Origin: JABDDM01 sp038240295
GTDB lineage: Bacteria; Bacteroidota; Ignavibacteria; Palsa-1295
NCBI GenBank assembly: GCA_038240295.1
Contig: JBBSDW010000035.1
Location: 1-23,711 of the forward strand
Direction of reading: 5' to 3'
Length of the DNA: 23,711 nt
This document shows positions 14,032-20,159 of this stretch, one piece after another. The notes under the pieces are model-generated. The model did not search any database. It was not told the DNA's origin and saw nothing but the letters and a program-made list of their open reading frames with translations. Made by a program: the position numbers and the translations under genes. The first letter of the stretch is position 1. Each line of letters begins with the position of its first letter.

Positions 14032-14487
14032 ATGTACGCCGTTGTGTTTCTATGTTGTATTCTTCAGCTTGCTCAATCCGAGGTGGGACCATGTTTTAAA
14101 AGGATTGCTCGAGAGCAACACATGAAGCCTGACGACAAAATAATCGTTCTAGTCGGCTCAATAGGGGATTGTTCGAAATGCATGACTAATTTCGGCGACC
14201 AGCTTTTATGCCTCGCCAAGTTCGATGAGAAAAAACACAATCACATTATCGCGATTGTAAATACTGATCGTGAAAAGGAAGTTGCTGCATTTGTATCTGA
14301 GACGGGCTGGGCGTTCCCTGTTTACACCGATCGAGGAAAGCTTGACAGCTTGGGCATCTCACTGGCGTCTAGGCTCGTAATTTTAAGCGATAAGGGCATC
14401 GTAATGCGAGCATTTTCCACACAGGAGTTCGAGGAAATCGATTGTTCAATAATCCAAAGTGCCATCGCGCACCCGTCTCGGCGGTGA
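14032..14487 (+). CDS. Thioredoxin-fold protein with CxxC motif, exported or membrane-tethered
   Basis: This 151-residue protein starts with a short hydrophobic segment (MYAVVFLCCILQLAQS) that could be a signal peptide or anchor. A thioredoxin-like core follows. It has strand KIIVLVGS, an active-site-like GDCSKC (Cys47, Cys50), strand HIIAIVN, an AFPVYTD segment and a final strand LVILSDKGIVMRAF. This resembles TlpA/redoxin proteins. The position before the last strand, normally Thr-cis-Pro, reads LASRLVI, so the cis-proline is missing. That would weaken classic reductase function. There are also Cys8, Cys9, Cys21, Cys60 and Cys138. It is the third gene of the cassette and may act on the small Cys-containing protein or on the lipoprotein. 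Confidence 0.6.
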   Translation: MYAVVFLCCILQLAQSEVGPCFKRIAREQHMKPDDKIIVLVGSIGDCSKCMTNFGDQLLCLAKFDEKKHNHIIAIVNTDREKEVAAFVSETGWAFPVYTDRGKLDSLGISLASRLVILSDKGIVMRAFSTQEFEEIDCSIIQSAIAHPSRR

Positions 14488-14533
14488 AAGCTATAAGGTT
14501 CTTCATTATAGGATGCACTCTCGATTTGTAAAT

Positions 14534-14569
14534 AAAAAAGGTCTGCTCGTTATCATTTACGAGCAGACC
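14534..14569 (-). terminator. Rho-independent terminator of dnaK
   Basis: A perfect 11-base stem (GGTCTGCTCGT at 14540-14550 with its complement at 14559-14569) has an 8-base loop. On the minus strand it runs into a T-tract (complement of 14534-14539), so it ends the dnaK transcript 44 bases past the stop. On the plus strand the hairpin lies 53 bases past the cassette but is followed only by CTTGCATTGTTT, so it would stop that transcript weakly. Confidence 0.9.
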
Positions 14570-14612
14570 CTTGCATTGTTTGGGGCAAGCTAAAGCGTGC
14601 CCCACATCCGTG

Positions 14613-16544
14613 CTATTTCTTTTCGTCGTCTACTACTTCGAAGTCGGCGTTCTCTACGTGTCCTGCCGCGCCGTTTTGTCCGTTGGATTCGCCGTTTGGT
14701 GGCGGGGGAGCGCCTGCTCCTGGTTCGCCACCTGGCTGTGCGCCTGCGTTCTGGTACATCTGTGAGGATGCTTCGCTCCATACGCGGTTTAGCGCTTCGA
14801 CTGCCTGTTTGATCGGCTCGGGTTCCGTGGCTTTGAGCGCTGTCTCGAGATCGGTGATCGCATTGTTGACTTTGCCCTGAGCTTCCGGTGACATCTTCTC
14901 CTTCAACTCTTCCATCTGCTTCTTTGACTGGAATACGAGTTGATCGGCCTGGTTGCGTACTTCTACGCTCTCTTTGCGTTTGATGTCATCGGCTTTGTTC
15001 GCATCGGCATCGGCCTTCATCTTCGCGACTTCCTCTTTCGAGAGTCCGCCCGACGAAGTAATGCGGATCGACTGTTCCTTGCTCGTCGCCTTATCCTTCG
15101 CGCTGACGTTCAGGATACCATTGGCATCGATGTCGAATGTTACTTCGATCTGCGGCGTACCGCGCGGTGCCGGCGGAATTCCATCGAGATGGAATTTGCC
15201 GAGTGACTTATTGTCGATCGCCATGGGGCGCTCACCTTGCAAGACATGGATCTCGACCGAAGGCTGGCTATCGCTCGCGGTTGAGAACGTCTCCGATTTT
15301 CGTGTTGGGATCGTGGTGTTCGATGGGATCATTGGAGTCGCAACGCCGCCCATCGTTTCGATTGAGAGCGTGAGCGGAGTGACATCGAGCAGCAATACAT
15401 CTTTCACTTCGCCGGTGAGTACACCGCCCTGGATCGCTGCGCCGACAGCAACGACTTCATCCGGATTCACACCCTTGTGCGGGTCCTTGCCGAAGAGATT
15501 GCGGACGATCTCCTGCACTTTCGGAATGCGCGTCGAACCACCAACGAGGATAACTTCGTCGATGTCGTTCGGAGTAAGCTTCGCATTCGCGAGTGCGCGT
15601 TTGCAAGGCTCGACCGAGCGCTTCAGAATGTCATCGACCAACTGCTCGAACTTCGCACGTGTAAGCGCAACGTTCATGTGCTTCGGACCATCGGCCGTTG
15701 CCGTGATGAACGGAAGATTGATGTCGGTCTGCATGAGCTGCGAAAGCTCCATCTTCGCTTTTTCCGCTGCTTCTTTCAAGCGTTGGAGCGCCATCGGATC
15801 TTTGCGAAGATCGACGTTCTCCTGTGCTTTGAATTCATCGGCAAGAAAATCGACGAGACGAGCATCGATGTTGTCGCCGCCAAGGTGCGTATCGCCATCC
15901 GTCGACTTCACTTCGAAGACGCCATCGCCAAGTTCAAGAATAGAAATATCGAACGTGCCACCGCCAAAATCATAGACAGCGATCTTCTCGTTCTTGCCCT
16001 TCTTATCAAGACCATAGGCAAGCGCTGCTGCCGTTGGTTCGTTGATGATACGACGGACGACGAGTCCCGCGATCTCGCCGGCATCTTTCGTTGCCTGACG
16101 CTGGGCGTCGTTGAAATAGGCAGGCACCGTAACGACTGCTTCGGTTACTTTCTGTCCGAGATATTCTTCGGCCGTCTGCTTCATCTTCTGCAGGATCATC
16201 GCCGAGATTTCTGGCGGCGAATAGATGGTGCCGTTGATCTCGATGCGAACGCCATCGCCATCGCCCTTGACAACTTTGTAGGGCACGAGCTTCATCTCAT
16301 CGGAGACCTCATCGAACTTGCGGCCCATGAAGCGCTTGATCGAAAAAACGGTGTTCTGCGGATTCGTGACCGCCTGACGTTTTGCGGCCTGACCGACGAG
16401 GCGCTCGCCGGACTTCGTGAAGCCGACGATTGAAGGCGTCGTGCGCGCACCCTCGGTGTTCGGGATCACGATCGGCTGCGTGCCTTCCATGACTGATACG
16501 CAGGAATTTGTTGTGCCCAGATCGATGCCAATAATTTTACTCAT
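14613..16544 (-). CDS. dnaK: Hsp70 chaperone DnaK
   Basis: This 643-residue protein has the full Hsp70 plan. The ATPase domain shows IGIDLGTTNSCV (5-16), Lys70 in SIKRFMGR, VTVPAYFNDAQRQATKDAG (138-156) and YDFGGGTFDIS (191-201). The substrate-binding domain shows DVTPLTLSIETMGG. The helical lid is followed by a Gly/Pro-rich linker and an acidic tail ending EVVDDEKK. It folds and refolds cytoplasmic proteins with DnaJ and GrpE, neither of which is in the window. AGGA lies about 7 bases before the ATG. The hsp20 gene lies upstream on the same strand, separated by 221 bases, so dnaK may have its own promoter there. Confidence 0.98.
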   Translation of the reverse strand: MSKIIGIDLGTTNSCVSVMEGTQPIVIPNTEGARTTPSIVGFTKSGERLVGQAAKRQAVTNPQNTVFSIKRFMGRKFDEVSDEMKLVPYKVVKGDGDGVRIEINGTIYSPPEISAMILQKMKQTAEEYLGQKVTEAVVTVPAYFNDAQRQATKDAGEIAGLVVRRIINEPTAAALAYGLDKKGKNEKIAVYDFGGGTFDISILELGDGVFEVKSTDGDTHLGGDNIDARLVDFLADEFKAQENVDLRKDPMALQRLKEAAEKAKMELSQLMQTDINLPFITATADGPKHMNVALTRAKFEQLVDDILKRSVEPCKRALANAKLTPNDIDEVILVGGSTRIPKVQEIVRNLFGKDPHKGVNPDEVVAVGAAIQGGVLTGEVKDVLLLDVTPLTLSIETMGGVATPMIPSNTTIPTRKSETFSTASDSQPSVEIHVLQGERPMAIDNKSLGKFHLDGIPPAPRGTPQIEVTFDIDANGILNVSAKDKATSKEQSIRITSSGGLSKEEVAKMKADADANKADDIKRKESVEVRNQADQLVFQSKKQMEELKEKMSPEAQGKVNNAITDLETALKATEPEPIKQAVEALNRVWSEASSQMYQNAGAQPGGEPGAGAPPPPNGESNGQNGAAGHVENADFEVVDDEKK

Positions 16545-16675
16545 GTCCTGATTTGCTTATCTGTTACTAATGAAGTGATTCGCTTCTCCTTCGAAGCCTG
16601 CTCCCTTGCATATTGCGTGGGTGCGATGATCAAAAAAACTTTTGTTGCCTCAAAGCCGAGGCCTCTCACAAGTAT

Positions 16676-16713
16676 AGAACTACTCGCGGTTGATCGTGAC
16701 CGCGGGCAGTTCT
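16676..16713. promoter_or_regulatory. Long imperfect inverted repeat between hsp20 and dnaK
   Basis: Arms at 16676-16690 and 16699-16713 pair over 15 bases with two mismatches and an 8-base loop (outer part AGAACT/AGTTCT, inner part CGCGGT/ACCGCG). It lies about 130 bases upstream of the dnaK start. No T-tract follows on the minus strand. It may be a repressor site or a leader hairpin. It is not the CIRCE sequence bound by HrcA. A smaller hairpin (GCAGCA / TGCTGC, 16729-16745) lies just after the hsp20 stop. Confidence 0.45.
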
Positions 16714-16765
16714 GAATTCTCTACCGATGCAGCAAGACCTGCTGCAATCTAGGAAACCCTTTTGA

Positions 16766-17311
16766 TTAGCCCTGAGCCGAGTCGGATTTGCTGTCTGCGT
16801 TTCCGTTGATGCTCTTTGCTGTTTTCGAATTCGTTGCGATCTTGATCTCGCGCTCTTCCGGTTTCACCGGCTCCTTTTTTGGGATCGCGATCTCAAGAAG
16901 TCCGTTCTCAAATGTGGCCTGAATCTCTTCGGAGAGATTATCCGCAAGCGTGAACTGACGAACAAACGAGCCAAAGCGGCGCTCCTTGCGGATGAAATTC
17001 GGCGATTCGACCTTTTCCGAAAGCTTCTTCTCACCCTTGATCGAGAGCACACCCTCCGTGACCGTTATTTTCACGTCCTCTGCCGACAAGCCCGGAAGCT
17101 CGGCGTGCAAATAGACGTTCTGCTCGTCGTCCGAAATGTCGACGCGAGGGATGTAAGTCCCTTCAGCGGAGCCAACGTGGCGATCGGCCTCGTGGCGTCC
17201 GCCTTCGAATTCACCGAACATCCGGCGGAAGTGGCGTTGTACCTGTTCGATATCGCGCGTTTGTGGTGCGCAGTTATTGGCCCCATTGGCCTGCCATCTG
17301 ATCTGTGTCAT
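16766..17311 (-). CDS. Small heat shock protein, Hsp20 / alpha-crystallin family
   Basis: This 181-residue protein has an alpha-crystallin domain at about 53-146. It contains YIPRVDISDDE, VYLHAELPGLSAEDV (67-81), ERRFGSFVRQF (110-120) and GLLEIAIPK (137-145). A C-terminal IxI motif (Ile156-Lys-Ile158) follows, which is used for assembling oligomers. It holds unfolding proteins for refolding by DnaK, whose gene is next on the same strand. The N-terminal arm (1-52) is polar and somewhat longer than usual, and the last 20 residues are Ser/Asp/Lys-rich and probably disordered. AGGA precedes the ATG by about 10 bases on the minus strand. Confidence 0.95.
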   Translation of the reverse strand: MTQIRWQANGANNCAPQTRDIEQVQRHFRRMFGEFEGGRHEADRHVGSAEGTYIPRVDISDDEQNVYLHAELPGLSAEDVKITVTEGVLSIKGEKKLSEKVESPNFIRKERRFGSFVRQFTLADNLSEEIQATFENGLLEIAIPKKEPVKPEEREIKIATNSKTAKSINGNADSKSDSAQG

Positions 17312-17763
17312 AATTTTATCCTAAGGTGATGCGGTAAGCGTGATGATGATCTTAATTTGAGTCCTCACAGTAGAGAGCCGATAATCCTAATGTTAACTGA
17401 GCCATGAGATTAGTAGTAGCATTTGCTCACCTTGACCTCCTATGCCGACCTTTGGGCCGACCGTAAGCTTTGGTGTATGAAAGTAAGTGGCTCTCTAAAG
17501 TGAGTTTGAACAGTCTATTCGATGAAGATTACATGAATTGTCGTGCCATGAATTAAAGTGGCGAAATTGGCTCAAATTCGAGGCCCATAGAAACTCAATG
17601 TCTGACAAAATGTCAGTAGCCGCCATCCAGGGTACATACCTTGGCAGAAACGCTGACAAGTTCTGAGAAAGTCCTGTTTAAGCGATTTTTAATGACTATT
17701 TTGGCTTAAACAGAACTTTTAGTCTTTCTTAAGCGTAATATATGATGCTTAACCAAGATAGCC
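17312..17763. other. Divergent intergenic region between hsp20 and the AAA ATPase gene
   Basis: No coding signal is seen in these 452 bases. They hold the promoters of two divergent genes and several symmetric elements. TAGAGAGCC at 17371-17379 has its complement GGCTCTCTA at 17489-17497. GCCGACC occurs twice in direct order near 17444-17457. A palindrome CTGACA-aaa-TGTCAG lies at 17602-17616. The large inverted repeat next to the ATPase gene is listed separately. I could not fix -10 or -35 elements with confidence. Confidence 0.6.
17668..17719. promoter_or_regulatory. 16-base inverted repeat upstream of the AAA ATPase gene
   Basis: Arms at 17668-17683 (AAAGTCCTGTTTAAGC) and 17704-17719 (GCTTAAACAGAACTTT) pair with a single mismatch around a 20-base AT-rich centre. 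The core TTTAAGC / GCTTAAA recurs as CTTAAGC near 17729 and GCTTAAC near 17747, so four related half-sites lie within 80 bases before the ATG at 17764. This suggests an operator for a dimeric regulator, or a leader hairpin. Confidence 0.5.
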
Positions 17764-19185
17764 ATGCCACTTTTAGAATACAAAGAGGAGGAAATCCTCT
17801 TAAGATTGCGATTCGAGAATCCCTGGTGGTCCAACAAGTCCATCGAGGAGTTCTATGCCCGGATGAAGCCGAGGCCGTATCTCAATCTCTTCTGGAAACT
17901 CGTCAAGACTTCGGTCAATCGTGCGATTGTGCTGATGGGCCCGCGCCGCGTTGGAAAAACGGTGATGATGTTCCACGCAATTGAGCGCCTGCTCCAGGAA
18001 GGTGCCGACCCGCTTAAGATCGTCTTCCTGTCTGTCGAGACTCCGATCTACCTCGGAATGAGCCTCGATGAGCTGTTTGCCTTCGCACGAAAAGCGACGG
18101 GGAGACTCGAGACCGAAGGTTGGTACGTACTCTTCGATGAGATCCAATATCTCAAAGAATGGGAAGTGCATTTGAAGCGGTTGGTCGATGACTATCCAGC
18201 GACTCGGTTCATCGTATCGGGTTCCGCAGCGGCGGCGCTCAAGATGAAGAGTAACGAGAGCGGGGCAGGGCGATTCACCGAGTTCATCCTGCCGCCGCTG
18301 ACCTTCAGCGAGTATATCGAGCTGAAAAATCTCGAGCATCTGATTCTTGAGACGCAGATCACGTATGGTGGATCGAAGGCGACGTACTATCAATCGAATA
18401 ACATCCAGGAGTTGAATCGGCATTTCGCCCAATATATCAACTTTGGCGGTTATCCCGAAGTCGCGCTGAGCGATGCGCTTGCGCAGGATTCTGCTCGCTA
18501 TGTTCGCAGCGACATCATTGACAAAGTGCTGTTGCGCGATCTTCCGAGCCTCTATGGCATTCGTGATGTGCAGCAGCTGAATGCACTGTTTGGAATGCTG
18601 GCGTTCAATTCTGGATGCGAAGTTTCGCTTGAAAATTTGAGTACCCGATCGGGAGTCGAGAAAGCGACCGTGAAACGCTATATCGAATATCTCGAAGCGG
18701 CGTTTCTGATCAAGGTCGTTCGGCCCGTGACCGAGAGTGCTAAATATTTTCAGCGCGTGCGGCAATTCAAGGTTTATCTGACGAATACCTCGCTTCGTGC
18801 TGCGCTTTTTTCGCCGCTTGAAACGGGGAGCGAAGCATTTGGCAATCTTGTCGAGACTGCGATCTTCGGTCAGTGGCTGCATCGTCCGAACGATGGCCTG
18901 CACTACGCCCGCTGGCAGGGTGGGGAAGTTGATCTTGTGTGGCTGAGCCGGGCAACGATGAAGCCGAACTGGGCGGTCGAAGTTAAGTGGACCAACCGCT
19001 ACTTCGAAAAGCCGCGGAGCCTGACATCGCTGCTCAAGTTCTGCCGAGAGAACGACCTCAAGCGCTCGCTCGTAACCACGCTCGATAAATCGGGCGAACA
19101 CACGATCGGCGAAACCGAACTCACATTCGTACCCGCGAGCACCTACGCCTACACCGTAGGCAAACGGGTATTCGCAGAGGGCTGA
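17764..19185 (+). CDS. AAA ATPase with DUF4143 domain
   Basis: This 473-residue protein matches the AAA_14 plus DUF4143 family of bacterial ATP-binding proteins, whose cellular role is poorly understood. Walker A is GPRRVGKT (59-66), Walker B is YVLFDEIQ (121-128) and a sensor-like FIVSGSAA lies at 149-156. It is followed by GRFTEFILPPLTFSEY, typical of the family. A winged-helix-like stretch lies at about 287-318 (LENLSTRSGVEKATVKRYIEYL). The C-terminal DUF4143 region carries a PD-(D/E)XK-like pattern: Glu364 in LVETAIF, Asp390 in GEVDLVW and Glu406-x-Lys408 in AVEVKW. The gene stands alone, with its own terminator at the stop codon. GC content is high again compared with the cassette upstream. 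Confidence 0.88.
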   Translation: MPLLEYKEEEILLRLRFENPWWSNKSIEEFYARMKPRPYLNLFWKLVKTSVNRAIVLMGPRRVGKTVMMFHAIERLLQEGADPLKIVFLSVETPIYLGMSLDELFAFARKATGRLETEGWYVLFDEIQYLKEWEVHLKRLVDDYPATRFIVSGSAAAALKMKSNESGAGRFTEFILPPLTFSEYIELKNLEHLILETQITYGGSKATYYQSNNIQELNRHFAQYINFGGYPEVALSDALAQDSARYVRSDIIDKVLLRDLPSLYGIRDVQQLNALFGMLAFNSGCEVSLENLSTRSGVEKATVKRYIEYLEAAFLIKVVRPVTESAKYFQRVRQFKVYLTNTSLRAALFSPLETGSEAFGNLVETAIFGQWLHRPNDGLHYARWQGGEVDLVWLSRATMKPNWAVEVKWTNRYFEKPRSLTSLLKFCRENDLKRSLVTTLDKSGEHTIGETELTFVPASTYAYTVGKRVFAEG

Positions 19186-19205
19186 CCGGAAGGTCGGCTC
19201 TTTTT
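19177..19205 (+). terminator. Terminator overlapping the AAA ATPase stop codon
   Basis: GCTGACC (19181-19187), loop GGAA and GGTCGGC (19192-19198) form a stem that can extend outward through G-T and A-T pairs, followed by TCTTTTTA. The TGA stop lies inside the first arm, and the T-tract touches the end of the convergent gene. Confidence 0.85.
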
Positions 19206-20060
19206 ATTTATTGAGGATCATGCGGATTTCGTGCCGCTCACCATTCGCCGAAAGCACCGCAGTGTAAACGCCGCTCAATAAGCCACTCGCATCAAACTTC
19301 GCAGTGTGATCGCCCGGTTGTATTTCAGCGTTCACGAGCATCGCAACCCTTCGGCCAAGCAGATCGAACACTTCAAGCGTCACCATTCCTCGCTCGGGAA
19401 GCGTGTAGGTGATCTGGGAAGTGCCAGTGGAAGGGTTGGGAAAACTATGCAAAGCAAGCGTGCTTGCTGAAAGGTGAGGCGGAGCGACTCCGTTCATCTC
19501 CGCGATCGGTCGGTGCCAGACTCCGCCGCCGACCGTGCCGGCGTAGATGTCAGTTCCAACAGCAAGAAGTTGAGGAATGCTTGGTGGCAATTCGTCCGTG
19601 TTGGCCGATTTCCAGCTCAAACCAAAATCGGTCGAGAGAAATACTCCGTAGCCCAGAGTGCCAGCAAAGATCTTCGAACCGGTCGCTGCGAGGCTAACAA
19701 TGTTATGAGCGGCAATTCCTGAATCGGCCCTCGTCCACGTATCTCCAAGATCCGTAGATACAAATACGTGACTCTGCTACGTAAGTCGCCTGTAACGATC
19801 AGCGCGGAATCACTTACGATCATGCCTTTGATCCGGGTGATCGCAGAATCGTCCGAGAGTTTTATCCAGTGCGCACCCTTATCGGCAGTTTTGAAAAGTC
19901 CCTGACTGAACGAAGCGTAGATCACTGGCAACGATGGATTCGAAGTGTCAACGGCAAAAGTAGTAATACCTGAATTTCTTAATCCCTGTTGACTAAGATT
20001 CCAGGTCACTCCATCGTCCAGCGATCGGACAATCCCACCATCAGCGGCCGCGAACGTCAT
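19204..20060 (-). pseudogene. Frameshifted, N-terminally truncated T9SS cargo protein with BNR-like repeats
   Basis: Two overlapping minus-strand frames together encode one protein. The first frame carries DGGIVRSLDDGVTWN and GLFKTADKGAHWIKL, which are BNR/sialidase-type repeats. After DLRS the repeat pattern continues in another frame as HVFVSTDLGDTWTRAD, then GVFLSTDFGLSWKSA. A TAG at 19777-19779 limits how early the switch can occur, so the break lies at about 19760-19778. Adding one base there would give about 285 residues without interruption. The C-terminus is a T9SS sorting domain (SFPNPSTG, DLLGRRVAMLV, GLLSGVYTAVL). No signal peptide precedes the first repeat at the ATG at 20060 or the TTG at 20084, so the 5' part also seems lost. 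A sequencing error could explain the frameshift but not the missing N-terminus. Confidence 0.75.
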
Positions 20061-20092
20061 ACACACTCTCCAAAACTCTCGCAATCGCCCAT

Positions 20093-20132
20093 AAAAAAAT
20101 CCGCCCTCGAAGATTGCTCTTGGGGGGCGGAT
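20093..20132 (-). terminator. Terminator of the ice-binding-like protein gene
   Basis: On the minus strand ATCCGCCC (20132-20125) pairs with GGGCGGAT (20106-20099) around an 18-base loop, and six T residues follow (20098-20093). It ends the transcript 28 bases after the stop codon at 20160. Confidence 0.88.
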
Positions 20133-20159
20133 GATTCACAATCGGAATTGTGAGCATGT

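Noticed and set aside
14953..15975. 340-codon and other plus-strand ORFs opposite dnaK
   Set aside because: The Ser/Arg/Phe-rich translation mirrors DnaK codon usage. DnaK is certain.
17312..17420. CIRCE element (HrcA site) for hsp20
   Set aside because: No TTAGCACTC-N9-GAGTGCTAA or close variant is present here or upstream of dnaK.
17800..19101. 433-codon minus-strand ORF opposite the AAA ATPase gene
   Set aside because: It is long but rich in Arg, His and Gln with no domain pattern. The plus-strand gene has intact Walker motifs and a terminator at its end.
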